Of a DNA stretch of 23,627 nucleotides, positions 15,041-22,683 are shown one piece after another. Positions within the stretch are counted from its first letter, which is position 1. Each line of letters opens with the position of its first letter. The notes under the pieces were generated by a model. That model searched no databases and was not told the origin of the DNA. It saw nothing but the letters and a program-made list of their open reading frames with translations. The DNA is taken from contig JBDNCV010000056.1 of the NCBI GenBank assembly GCA_046719465.1, positions 1 to 23,627 of the forward strand, written 5' to 3'. The position numbers and the translations under genes are program-made. Source of the stretch: JANWYT01 sp046719465. GTDB lineage: Bacteria; Chloroflexota; Anaerolineae; Aggregatilineales; Phototrophicaceae.

Positions 15041-15822
15041 TCCGCTTTGCCCACCCATCGGCGGATCGTCGCGGCGGTGTCGGGGCGCAGCAGTTCGGGC
15101 ACGACGACGACCCCGCGCACCCCTGCTTCCAGCGCCAGCGCCACCTCGTCCAGCGTGCGCAGGCTGTGCCCCAACATGAGCTTGATGTGACGTGGGACAC
15201 GCCCGCGGATTTGCTGCAACCATTGGGCGCTTTCAGCGAGGTTGCCTTGGTCAGGCCCGCCGATGGAGATCACATGTGGGCTGAGCGCGAGGGCGGTCTC
15301 CAGCTCGTCGTTGTTGTGCACACTGATGAACACCGTAAAGCGAAAGCGCTGGGCAGTCGTCGCGTTGGTGCGCATCATCGCCGACGTGCGGATGCTGCTG
15401 TCCAGCCAGATTGCTGAGGCGTTCGCCGCGCGCACCGCCGCCACGTGATAGACGTTTAGCACGTAATTCTGATACAGGATGGGCACGTCCTTACATGCCC
15501 GTGAGAGCAGCCACATATCCTCAAGGTCGGAGGCATAGACCGTGTGATCGGTGTAAAAGGCAATGGCATCCGCTCCGGCGTAGATCATGTCCATCGCGGC
15601 GGCCACTGGGTCGTAGATCGGCACGGTGCGGCGCACCTGCCCAATGATCGCCACGTGGTCGTCGACGTAGTTCATGATGTCGCGCGGGTACGCCTGCATC
15701 GAAGCGAGGGCGACGACGGCGCTCCACGGGCTGCGGCGTTCACGCATTTGCAAGTGCTGCTGCTTTGCTTTTAGCACCACTTCACGATCCATGCTTGGAG
15801 CTGCTATAGTCATTTCCGCCAT
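15037..15822 (-). CDS. Indole-3-glycerol-phosphate synthase-like barrel, probably inactive
   Basis: The product is 261 residues, the size of TrpC. From about residue 55 the pattern follows IGPS: VRRTVPIYDPVAAAMDMIYA, GADAIAFYTDHTVYASDLED, VPILYQNYVLNVYHVAAVRA, VFISVHNNDELETALAL and HSLRTLDEVALALEAGVRGV. By alignment from memory to the Sulfolobus enzyme, the catalytic residues Glu51, Lys53, Lys110, Glu159, Asn180, Glu210 and Ser211 are replaced by Gln62, Arg64, Gln118, Ser167, Gly188 or Gly189, Gly218 and His219. The fold is likely a TIM barrel with a changed or lost activity; it should not be annotated as trpC. No other tryptophan gene is nearby. The start is ATG 15822, or ATG 15813; neither has a strong box. 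It is coupled to the downstream lipoprotein gene. Confidence 0.7.
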   Translation of the reverse strand: MAEMTIAAPSMDREVVLKAKQQHLQMRERRSPWSAVVALASMQAYPRDIMNYVDDHVAIIGQVRRTVPIYDPVAAAMDMIYAGADAIAFYTDHTVYASDLEDMWLLSRACKDVPILYQNYVLNVYHVAAVRAANASAIWLDSSIRTSAMMRTNATTAQRFRFTVFISVHNNDELETALALSPHVISIGGPDQGNLAESAQWLQQIRGRVPRHIKLMLGHSLRTLDEVALALEAGVRGVVVVPELLRPDTAATIRRWVGKAE

Positions 15823-15891
15823 TCAACCGCCACAATTCACCCGCGCTTACAATAGCACAATTTGCTCAGCCCTGCACGGTTTTGTAACCGT

Positions 15892-16012
15892 GGAGGAGTG
15901 TCTAAGTCTGAAGAGATCTGCCTCATCCCTAACCCCCTTTTTGCACTACCCCGCGGAGAGAGCCTCACTCCGGAACCTGCGGTTCCTGCCCCTCTCCGGT
16001 AGAGAGGGGCAG
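15892..16012 (+). repeat. Intergenic repeat modules A and C, variant copy
   Basis: GGAGGAGTGTCTAAG (15892-15906) is a one-base variant of the module A core, followed by GCCTCATCCCTAACCCCC of module C. 15970-15998 (29 bases) is identical to the reverse complement of 19449-19477, and contains the hairpin GGAACC-TGC-GGTTCC and CCCCTCTCC. It lies between the epimerase and IGPS-like genes. Confidence 0.8.
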
Positions 16013-16087
16013 CTGCTGGCGGGCGCAGCACGCCGTGCCCCCACACGGATCACTGCCCCCTGATCAGGCGCATGTGTCACCCCCTGT

Positions 16088-17080
16088 TCACTTCGGGGTT
16101 TTGTAGCCGTGAGGGTGGGTTTGATGCCATTTCCACGCCGTTTCGATGATGACGCGCAGGCTGCCGAATTCGGGTTTCCAGCCCAGCTCGCGCTGGATCT
16201 TGGTGCTGTCGGCCACCAGCACCGGCAGGTCGCCCGCGCGCCGCTCCCCGCGAATTACTGGGATCGGGTGGCCCGTCACTTGGCGGGCGGTTTCGATCAC
16301 CTCCAGCACGCTGTAGCCCTTGCCGTTGCCGAGGTTGTAGACGCGGCTTTGACCGTCGGCCAGCGCCTCCAGCGCGAGGATGTGCGCGTCGGCCAAGTCC
16401 AGCACGTGGATGTAATCGCGGATGCAAGTCCCATCCGGCGTGTCATAGTCGTCGCCGTAGACGGTGATCGCCTCGCGCTGGCCGAGCGCCACTTGCAGCA
16501 CGAGCGGGATGAGGTGCGTCTCAGGCTGGTGATCCTCGCCGATGTGCCCGTCAGGGTGTGCGCCGCTGGCGTTGAAGTAGCGCAAGCAGCACGATTTCAT
16601 GCCGTAGATGCGATCCATCCACAGCAGCATCCGCTCCGCCATGAACTTCGTCTCGCCGTAGACGCTCCCGGGGATGAGCTGTTCTTCCTCGCGGATGGGG
16701 ATCACCTGCGGCGCGTCGTAGAGGTTGGCTGTGCTGGAGAGGATGAAGCGCTTCACCTGATGGGCGGCGGCCTGCTCCAAGACGCGCATCACCCCAACGA
16801 CGTTGTCGTAAAAATATTTGAACGGCTTCTGCATACTTTCGCCGACCATGATATGGGACGCGAAGTGCAAGATGCCGTCGAAGCGGTGCTGCTCGAACAG
16901 GGCGGCAAGGTCAGGCTTATGCAGCAGGTCGCCTACGACAAGCGTCGCCTCTGGGTGGACGGCCTCGGCGTGGCCTGCGCTCAGATTGTCGAACACGACC
17001 ACCTCATAGCCGCGCTCAATCAGCAACTGCACCACGTGGCTGCCGATATAGCCCGCCCCACCTGTCACCAGCACTTTCAT
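16088..17080 (-). CDS. galE: UDP-glucose 4-epimerase
   Basis: The product is 330 residues, an extended short-chain dehydrogenase. It has the NAD-binding GGAGYIGSHVVQLL (residues 7-20), the SSTANLYD strand, the catalytic YGETK of the YxxxK motif, and the GalE-specific RYFNASGAHPDGHIGEDH and DGTCIRDYIHVLDLADAH. It interconverts UDP-glucose and UDP-galactose for surface glycans or galactose use. The ATG at 17080 was chosen because AGGGGA lies 6 bases upstream and the NAD motif then begins at the usual place; the reading to 17116 adds 12 residues. A perfect hairpin (17100-17105 with 17111-17116, GTGAGG/CCTCAC) lies in the leader 20 bases before the ATG. Confidence 0.95.
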   Translation of the reverse strand: MKVLVTGGAGYIGSHVVQLLIERGYEVVVFDNLSAGHAEAVHPEATLVVGDLLHKPDLAALFEQHRFDGILHFASHIMVGESMQKPFKYFYDNVVGVMRVLEQAAAHQVKRFILSSTANLYDAPQVIPIREEEQLIPGSVYGETKFMAERMLLWMDRIYGMKSCCLRYFNASGAHPDGHIGEDHQPETHLIPLVLQVALGQREAITVYGDDYDTPDGTCIRDYIHVLDLADAHILALEALADGQSRVYNLGNGKGYSVLEVIETARQVTGHPIPVIRGERRAGDLPVLVADSTKIQRELGWKPEFGSLRVIIETAWKWHQTHPHGYKTPK

Positions 17081-17177
17081 CTTGTGTCCCCTTGTGTGCG
17101 TGAGGTTTCGCCTCACCTTGTGTCTCGCGCGGGCTGTGGCGCAGTGCCGCGCAGCCCATAAAGCCTCTGACTAGATC

Positions 17178-17258
17178 GCGGGGGCTGAAGCCCCTTTCAG
17201 GGGCGCACCTCAGCCGGATGCTTGAGCGTCCGGCGCATGATGCACATCAGACATTCCC
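17178..17258 (-). repeat. Intergenic repeat module B copy 3 with divergent module A core
   Basis: On the minus strand it reads GGACGCTCAAGCATCCGGCT, then GCGCCCCTGAAAGGGGCTTC and AGCCCCCGCG, closely matching 4028-4088. A degenerate module A core, CAGACATTCCC on the plus strand (17248-17258), lies beside it. Together they occupy most of the gap between galE and the esterase gene, which are divergent. Confidence 0.8.
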
Positions 17259-17304
17259 GTGAGCCGTCACAACCCCCGCGATTATAGGCCGCAGAGATGT
17301 CCTG

Positions 17305-17313
17305 TGCTATACT
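17305..17313 (+). promoter_or_regulatory. Extended -10 promoter for the esterase lipoprotein gene
   Basis: TGCTATACT combines a TGn extension with TATACT (five of six consensus bases), 29 bases before the ATG at 17342. The -35 is not recognisable. The leader would be about 20 bases and contains GGAG (17331-17334). Confidence 0.5.
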
Positions 17314-17341
17314 GGCGTGCTGCAACGGTGGGAGTAAAAAC

Positions 17342-18346
17342 ATGATGCGTGGATGGGCAATAGGGGGGCTGCTCGCGCTGGCGCTGCTGGCAGGGTGTGA
17401 GGCGTTCGAACGCTATGAGCCGACGCCGGTCGTCGTCGTCATCACTGCGCCGCCCTCGCCCACGCCGCCCCCGACCGCCTCACCGACCTTTACCCCCACG
17501 TGGACGCCTGCGCCCACCGCCACCCCTGACCTGCGCCCGACTGGCACACCCTTCCCCTGCGCCGACACACAAGGCCAGATCATCAACTTTATCGACAACT
17601 TTAGCGAGATCGCCCGCGAGAACATGCGCTATCTGGTGTATCTGCCGCCCTGCTACTTCCAGACACAGCGGCGCTTCCCAGTGGTCTACCTGTTCCACGG
17701 CCTGAGCTACCGCGAGCAGCAGTGGGAGGACATCGGTTTGATCCGCGCGCTGGACGCAGGCATCCTCGACGGCTCGCTGCCACCGATGATCCTCGTCATG
17801 CCCTACTTGGGGGTGATCGGCCAGCTGGATCAATTCCCGCCGCAGGCCAGCTTCGAACGTGTCATCTTGGAGGAGATCCTGCCGCAGGTCGAGCGCAACT
17901 TCTGCACGATCAACAACCGCGCGCATCGCGGCATCGGCGGGATCAGCAAGGGCGGCTTCTGGGCATTCAGCATCGCCATGCGCCACCCGCAGGCCTTCAG
18001 CCGCGTGGGCGGGCACAGCGCCTTCTTCCCCAACAACCCCGTGGCCATCCCGCCGCCCTTCAACCCGCTGGAGCTGGCGCTCAACGCCGAGACGCTGCTC
18101 GACCCAGCGCTGCGGCTCGCGCTCTACATGGATAACGGCGCACAAGATCAAGGCGGGCGCAGCATTCAGCTCATCAGCAGTCGGCTGGCCACGCGCAGCA
18201 TCCCCCACACCTACATCGTCCACCCCATCGGCGAGCACAACAACGACTACTGGTCAGCCCACGCCCGCGAGTATCTCGAGTTCTACGGGGCAGAATGGGA
18301 GCGCCGCTACGACGCGCTGCCGAGCTGCATTGACCCCAGCCCGTAG
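17342..18346 (+). CDS. Lipoprotein esterase of the esterase D type
   Basis: The product is 334 residues. A type II signal peptide with lipobox LAGC (Cys19) and a Pro/Thr-rich linker (about 37-72) are followed by an alpha/beta hydrolase of the putative-esterase family (PF00756 type). RFPVVYLFHGLSYREQQWED (111-130) carries the oxyanion strand, GISKGG (200-205) the nucleophile Ser202 in GxSxG, DNGAQDQGG (264-272) a likely acid, and HPIGEHNNDYW (294-304) the catalytic His299. It is a cell-surface serine hydrolase acting on carbohydrate esters, siderophore esters or similar; the substrate is unknown. Start: ATG 17342 (or the next codon, 17345) with GGAG 7 bases upstream. Its stop is one base from the stop of the convergent EamA gene. 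Confidence 0.88.
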   Translation: MMRGWAIGGLLALALLAGCEAFERYEPTPVVVVITAPPSPTPPPTASPTFTPTWTPAPTATPDLRPTGTPFPCADTQGQIINFIDNFSEIARENMRYLVYLPPCYFQTQRRFPVVYLFHGLSYREQQWEDIGLIRALDAGILDGSLPPMILVMPYLGVIGQLDQFPPQASFERVILEEILPQVERNFCTINNRAHRGIGGISKGGFWAFSIAMRHPQAFSRVGGHSAFFPNNPVAIPPPFNPLELALNAETLLDPALRLALYMDNGAQDQGGRSIQLISSRLATRSIPHTYIVHPIGEHNNDYWSAHAREYLEFYGAEWERRYDALPSCIDPSP

Positions 18347-18347
18347 C

Positions 18348-19268
18348 TTACGCCTTCGCCCGCCGCGAGGACGCATACGCCACCAGCACCACGCCGCTGA
18401 GCGTCACCACGGAGGCGACGATCACCGTGGGGGTGATGAACTTCCCCTCGCCCAGCAGCAGCACGCCCAACGCCAGCGCCACCACGGGGTTCACGTAGGC
18501 ATAGCTGGTGGCCAGCGCGGGGCGAACGTTCTTCATCAGGTACATGAACGACGTGTAGCCGATCAACGAGCCGAAGATGCCCAAGTAGGCCACCGCGAGG
18601 ATCGAGTTGAGCGTGGGCGTGCCCGTGATGCGTTCGCCCAGCAGCAGCGCGGCCACCGTCATGAAGATGGCCGCCCCTAACATCTCAAAGGCAATGGCCA
18701 TGAAGCCGCGCGGCATGGTCAAGCGGCGGCTGAGCACCGACCCCAACGACCAGCTCAACGGCGCAATCAGCAGCGGCAGCGCCCCTTCCGGCTGTGCGCT
18801 GAAGCTGCTGTCGAGGTTGAGCAGCACGATCCCGCTGAAGCCGACGATCATCCCCGCCCACTCTAAACGGGTGGACTTGGCCGTCAGCAGGGCGCTGAAC
18901 ACGGCCACCCACAGCGGCGTCGCGGCGACGGCCAGCGCCGCCAAGCCCGATGACACCCACTGCTGGGCATACGCCACCCCACCCACGCCGACCCCCAACG
19001 TCAGCGTGCCGACGAGCAGCGCGTTGAGTGCTTCTCGACGCGGCGGCAGCGGCGCGTGCTGAACCCCCAAGAGCACACCGAACACCAGCGCACCCGCCAA
19101 CCAGAACCGAATAGCGTTCATCAGGAAGGGTGGGAACGACTCCAGCCCAAAGGCCAGCCCCAAGTACGTTGAACCCCACACGATGTACAGCGCGATCAAC
19201 GCAACCGGCACAAGCACACGACGATTGTTCGGCTCGGCCAATGGCAGCGGCTGGGCACTGGTGCTCAT
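18348..19268 (-). CDS. EamA family (YedA-like) transporter
   Basis: The product is 306 residues with ten predicted helices in two EamA repeats. The N-terminal IALYIVWGSTYLGLAFGLES and PPFLMNAIRFWLAGALVFG match the YedA branch of the drug/metabolite transporters, as does the second-half GSLIGYTSFMYLMKNVRPALATSYAYVNPVVALALG. It is an inner-membrane exporter for amino acids or other metabolites; the substrate is not predictable. The ATG at 19268 has GGAG 5 bases upstream; a longer reading to 19292 puts that box inside the gene. It is single and convergent with the esterase gene, with one base between stops. Confidence 0.9.
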   Translation of the reverse strand: MSTSAQPLPLAEPNNRRVLVPVALIALYIVWGSTYLGLAFGLESFPPFLMNAIRFWLAGALVFGVLLGVQHAPLPPRREALNALLVGTLTLGVGVGGVAYAQQWVSSGLAALAVAATPLWVAVFSALLTAKSTRLEWAGMIVGFSGIVLLNLDSSFSAQPEGALPLLIAPLSWSLGSVLSRRLTMPRGFMAIAFEMLGAAIFMTVAALLLGERITGTPTLNSILAVAYLGIFGSLIGYTSFMYLMKNVRPALATSYAYVNPVVALALGVLLLGEGKFITPTVIVASVVTLSGVVLVAYASSRRAKA

Positions 19269-19344
19269 ACAATCTCCAACAAGAAACGTCAACGTTTTTA
19301 TTGTCGCAGATTGTGCTCAAGGGTCTAGCGCCATACAGGCCAAC

Positions 19345-19515
19345 TCGCACCGAAGTTGAAAAAGTGAAAAGTAGAAAGCGGCAAGCAGGGCGAGACCTAC
19401 CTCACCCGCGAGCAAGGCAGACGCGCGTTGGTGCGTGTCCCTCTCTGCGGAGAGGGGCAGGAACCGCAGGTTCCGGGGTGAGGCCCCTCCGCGAGGCCTG
19501 CCCCGCCCTGATACT
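19345..19515. repeat. Intergenic repeat region with a reverse module C copy
   Basis: The 412-base gap before the SLC13 gene holds GTGAAAAGTAGAAAG (about 19364-19378), akin to the reverse complement of 4151-4166, then a module C copy on the minus strand with the 29 bases shared with 15970-15998 (19449-19477), and GAGGCCCCTCCGCGAGGCCTG. The rest of the gap (19516-19680) holds the promoter and leader described separately. Confidence 0.75.
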
Positions 19516-19535
19516 TGTCCACTTTCGCTCTCACA

Positions 19536-19554
19536 GGATATTTATCCGTTGACA
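19536..19554 (+). promoter_or_regulatory. Palindrome and consensus -35 before the SLC13 gene
   Basis: GGATA-TT-TATCC (19536-19547) is an inverted repeat directly before TTGACA (19549-19554), a perfect -35 hexamer. No good -10 is found at 16-18 bases, so the promoter is incomplete by consensus. The inverted repeat could be an operator. Transcription from here would give a leader of about 100 bases. Confidence 0.35.
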
Positions 19555-19658
19555 GCTGCGTGGGGAGGGGGAAAACGATTACGTTAAGCGCTTCAGTCGA
19601 TGACATCTGTCCCATCCCGCATGAGGCCGAACGCTGGTACAGTTGGCGACGGATCAAG

Positions 19659-19676
19659 ACTCCTAGAGGGGGGAGT
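19659..19676 (+). promoter_or_regulatory. Possible hairpin sequestering the SLC13 ribosome binding site
   Basis: ACTCC (19659-19663) pairs with GGAGT (19672-19676) around an 8-base loop; the right arm is the ribosome binding site of the gene starting at 19681. A G-U pair (19658/19677) extends it. The stem is short and may be chance, because any GGAG pairs with CTCC. Confidence 0.3.
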
Positions 19677-19680
19677 TGTC

Positions 19681-21537
19681 ATGGATGGATCGATGTTTTT
19701 GGTTGTTGTGATTTTGGTAGTGGCTATTGGCCTGTTCATCTCGGAAAAACTGCGGGTGGACGTGGTGGCGCTGGGGGTGGTCGTGGCCTTGATGGTGACG
19801 AGCCTCCTCAAACCCGAGGAAGCGCTGGCCGGCTTCGCCAGCACCACGCTGATGAGCATCGTCGCGCTGTTCATCGTGGGCGGGGCGGTGTTTCAGACGG
19901 GTTTGGCCAACCAGCTGGGCGATGGCATCATCCGCATCGCTGGGACGGATCAAACGCGCCTGATGCTGATCTTGATGATCGCCACCGCGATCCTCTCGGC
20001 GTTCATCAGCTCCACCGGCGTGGTGGCCTTGATGCTGCCTGCGGTGATCAACGTGTGCCGCAAGACGAAGATCGCGCCCTCCAAGCTGCTCATCCCGATG
20101 GCGTATGGGGCGTTGTTCGGCGGGGCGCTGACGCTCATCGGCACGCCGCCCAACATCGTTGCCTCGGATGCGCTGGTGCAGGCGGGGTTTCAACCGTTCA
20201 GCTTCTTCAGCTTTACGCCGCTGGGCTTGATGCTGCTGGCGGCGGGCGCGCTGTTCATGTGGGCAGCGGGGCGCTTCGTGCTGCCAGAGCGCAAGGCTGA
20301 ACAAAGCGCCCAACGCATGGAAACGCCTGAAGAGCTGTTCGACATGTATCGCCTGCCGGAGAACCTTTACCGCCTGCGCGTGCGTGAACAGTCGCCGTTG
20401 GTTGGGATGAGCGTCGAGGCGCTGGCCGCGCGCGAGCGCTACGAGGTGAACATTGTCAGCATCGCCCACGTGGACAAGCCGCGCCTAGCCGACCTCTCCG
20501 CCATGGCGCGCGCCCACTCCTTCACCCCCACGTCGGATTACACCTTCCAAGCGGACGACTTGCTCATCGTGCAGGGGAATATCGCCAACATCAACCAGAT
20601 GGCGGCAGAGTACAACCTCACCATGCTGGCCAACCAGCCCGTGCAGCAGGGCGACCTCATCACCAACGAGGTGGGCATCGCTGAGGTCATCCTGCGCCCG
20701 CGCGCCTCGATCCTCGGCAAGACGCTTGCTGAATGCAAGTTCGGCTCTACCTACCGCCTGACTGTGCTGAAGCTGATGAGCGCGGGATCGAAAGAGGTGA
20801 AGGACATCAAAACCGAGCGGCTGAACTTCGGCGATATGCTGCTGGTGCAGGGGCGCTGGGAAGACATCTTCGCGCTCAAGAAGAAGCGCCACGACTTCAT
20901 CGTGATGGGCGAGCCTGAGGCCAAGATGTCCGGCGCGTTCATCCGTGAAAACCGCGCCATCCATACCCTGCTGGTGATGATTGCGATGGTGGTGATCATC
21001 GTGCTGGAGATCCTGCCGCTGGTGGCGGCCAGCTTTCTCGCGGCGCTGGCGCTTATCCTGATGGGCTGCATCACGATGGACGAAGCTTATGACACCATCG
21101 ACTGGAAGAGCGTCGTGCTCATCGGCGGCATGATCCCGCTCAGCACGGCGCTGGTGCGCGTGGGGCTGGTGGACGCCATCACAACCGGCATCGTAGACGC
21201 GCTGGGCGCATCGGGGCCGGTGGTCATCATGGGGGCGCTGTTCCTCGTCACGGTGTTGATGACGCAGATGCTCTCTAACACGGTGACGGCAGTGCTGCTC
21301 GCGCCCATCGGGATCGCTATGGCGCAGCAGCTAAACGTCAACCCGCAGGCGCTGGTGATGGCGGTGGCGATTGCCGCGTCGATGGCCTTTGCCACGCCGA
21401 TTGCCTCCCCTGTCAACACGCTGGTGATGAGCGCGGGCAGCTACCGCTTCGCCGATTACACACGGGCGGGCGTGCTGATGATCCTCATCACGTTCGTCAT
21501 CAGCATGGTGATGCTGCCCATCCTGTTCCCGTTTTAG
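19681..21537 (+). CDS. SLC13 (DASS) family permease with two TrkA-C domains
   Basis: The product is 618 residues. The N-terminal membrane half (1-200) has GFASTTLMSIVALFIVGGAV, SSTGVVALMLPAVI and the family motif GTPPN (154-158). A cytoplasmic insert (about 220-410) holds two TrkA-C (RCK_C) domains: RLRVREQSPLVGMSVEALAA to DDLLIVQGN, then VILRPRASILGKTLAECKFG to MLLVQGRW. The C-terminal half contains QMLSNTVTAVLLAPIGIAMA and FATPIASPVNTLVMSAGSYR. This domain order is typical of sodium-coupled sulfate, dicarboxylate or related anion carriers, with the RCK_C pair likely binding a regulatory ligand. The ATG at 19681 has GGGAG 5 bases upstream. The substrate cannot be fixed. It is convergent with the CgeB gene, 18 bases between stops. 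Confidence 0.93.
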   Translation: MDGSMFLVVVILVVAIGLFISEKLRVDVVALGVVVALMVTSLLKPEEALAGFASTTLMSIVALFIVGGAVFQTGLANQLGDGIIRIAGTDQTRLMLILMIATAILSAFISSTGVVALMLPAVINVCRKTKIAPSKLLIPMAYGALFGGALTLIGTPPNIVASDALVQAGFQPFSFFSFTPLGLMLLAAGALFMWAAGRFVLPERKAEQSAQRMETPEELFDMYRLPENLYRLRVREQSPLVGMSVEALAARERYEVNIVSIAHVDKPRLADLSAMARAHSFTPTSDYTFQADDLLIVQGNIANINQMAAEYNLTMLANQPVQQGDLITNEVGIAEVILRPRASILGKTLAECKFGSTYRLTVLKLMSAGSKEVKDIKTERLNFGDMLLVQGRWEDIFALKKKRHDFIVMGEPEAKMSGAFIRENRAIHTLLVMIAMVVIIVLEILPLVAASFLAALALILMGCITMDEAYDTIDWKSVVLIGGMIPLSTALVRVGLVDAITTGIVDALGASGPVVIMGALFLVTVLMTQMLSNTVTAVLLAPIGIAMAQQLNVNPQALVMAVAIAASMAFATPIASPVNTLVMSAGSYRFADYTRAGVLMILITFVISMVMLPILFPF

Positions 21538-21549
21538 CGGCAAGGCCGC
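21537..21549. terminator. Short hairpin between convergent stops
   Basis: GCGGC (21537-21541) and GCCGC (21545-21549) form a 5-base-pair GC stem with loop AAG in the 18-base gap between the SLC13 and CgeB stop codons. It is symmetrical, so it could weaken transcription from both sides, but no T-run follows. Confidence 0.25.
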
Positions 21550-21555
21550 CGCGCG

Positions 21556-22683
21556 TTAAAGGATACCGCGCGCTTGCAGCGCCGCCACGCGCTGGGCATA
21601 CGTATGATGGGCCAGCGCGTGGGCGCGGGCGGCTTCAGCCATGGCGCGACGCTCGGCTTCATGTTGAAGATAATACGCCACCTTGTCGCGCAGGTCGGCG
21701 GGGTCACGGTAGATGACGAGGTGTTCCTGCGGCTTGAACCACTGCGCCACGCCCGGGCGATCATCCACCAGTTGGAACACGCTCAGCCCCGCCGCCTCAA
21801 ACAGGCGCATGTTGCCGCCATAGCGCATAAAATCCCCGTGCGGGTTGACTGTGAGGGGCGATGCGCTCAGGATGTGCATCGTCTCATCGCCCAGCGCCTT
21901 GCCACGGTAAAAGGGCTTAAGGCTAGCTGGCACGTCGTGCACGCTCCACACCCCTAACCGAAAGTCGCGCAGGGCACTTATCGCGGCGACGCGCTCACTG
22001 TAAAGGTGATGGGGGACGAGCGTCCCGACGAAGGATACCTCCCAATCAGGCGGTGTAGAGGCAGGGCGCGGCGCGTGGAAGTCCGGGTCAACCCCGGCCA
22101 GCGGCAGGCAGAGCATGCGCGGCGTGCCCAACTCTTGCCATTGGATGCCGTGATAGTAGTCGTTGACCAACGCCCAGTCGTAAAGCCGCGCCGCAGCGCG
22201 TTCGATGATGTGCGAGAAGACAATCGGCGAGGTTCCGCTGGCGTAGATCAAGCGGCAGCCGTGGCGGCGCTTCAACTCGGCCAGCGTGTCGGGGGTGATC
22301 ACGCGGTTGTCGCCGATGAGCCACACGATATCAGGCTGGAACTGGGCGGCGTGGCGCAGCAGGGCGGCGTTGCGCGCGCGCAGTTCAGGCTGCCATTGGA
22401 CAGGCAGGCGGTTGAGCGCCCCCTGTACCAGCTTACGCAGAGTGAGGCGCTCGCTGAACTGCTCGAAGCGGGCAGCGGCGGGGTTGTTTTGAGCGCGGGC
22501 GGGCAAATTGCGCCAGAACACGTCGAGCGTGTAGCCGCGCGCCAGCAGCTCGCGCTCGTAGAAGTGATACAGGTTAGTGGCGGGGAACAACGGGGGGCGC
22601 TCACCGCGCTGACGGGCGGCGGCTTGCTGCTCTCGCAGCGCCTCGGGGTGGTGCAGCGCCCCTATGAACAGGATGCGCGTCAC
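21556..22683 (-). CDS. CgeB-like glycosyltransferase
   Basis: The product is 375 residues. The N-terminus MTRILFIGALHH is the start of a GT-B fold. The middle has FQPDIVWLIGDNRVITPDTL and the segment WEVSFVGTLVPHHLYSERVAA typical of CgeB/DUF3880 proteins. The C-terminal third matches the Glyco_trans_1_2 type: LTVNPHGDFMRYGGNMRLFE, AAGLSVFQLVDDRPGVAQWF, EHLVIYRDPADLRDKVAYYL and HHTYAQRVAAL. The start is GTG at 22683, overlapping the stop of the upstream GT2 gene (GTGA, 22680-22683), with AAGGTGAGG 5 bases upstream; a reading to 22761 lies inside the GT2 gene and was rejected. It likely adds a sugar to a surface glycan together with the GT2. The donor and acceptor are unknown. Confidence 0.88.
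   Translation of the reverse strand: MTRILFIGALHHPEALREQQAAARQRGERPPLFPATNLYHFYERELLARGYTLDVFWRNLPARAQNNPAAARFEQFSERLTLRKLVQGALNRLPVQWQPELRARNAALLRHAAQFQPDIVWLIGDNRVITPDTLAELKRRHGCRLIYASGTSPIVFSHIIERAAARLYDWALVNDYYHGIQWQELGTPRMLCLPLAGVDPDFHAPRPASTPPDWEVSFVGTLVPHHLYSERVAAISALRDFRLGVWSVHDVPASLKPFYRGKALGDETMHILSASPLTVNPHGDFMRYGGNMRLFEAAGLSVFQLVDDRPGVAQWFKPQEHLVIYRDPADLRDKVAYYLQHEAERRAMAEAARAHALAHHTYAQRVAALQARGIL

Noticed and set aside
15037..15822. Functional trpC annotation
   Set aside because: The overall pattern fits, but the catalytic residues do not, and no tryptophan biosynthesis gene is nearby.
16109..17161. Plus-strand reading frame of 350 codons opposite galE
   Set aside because: Antisense shadow; the minus strand has all GalE motifs.
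19555..19680. Known riboswitch in the SLC13 leader
   Set aside because: I compared it by eye with cyclic-di-AMP, cyclic-di-GMP, fluoride and cobalamin consensus elements and saw none of their conserved cores.
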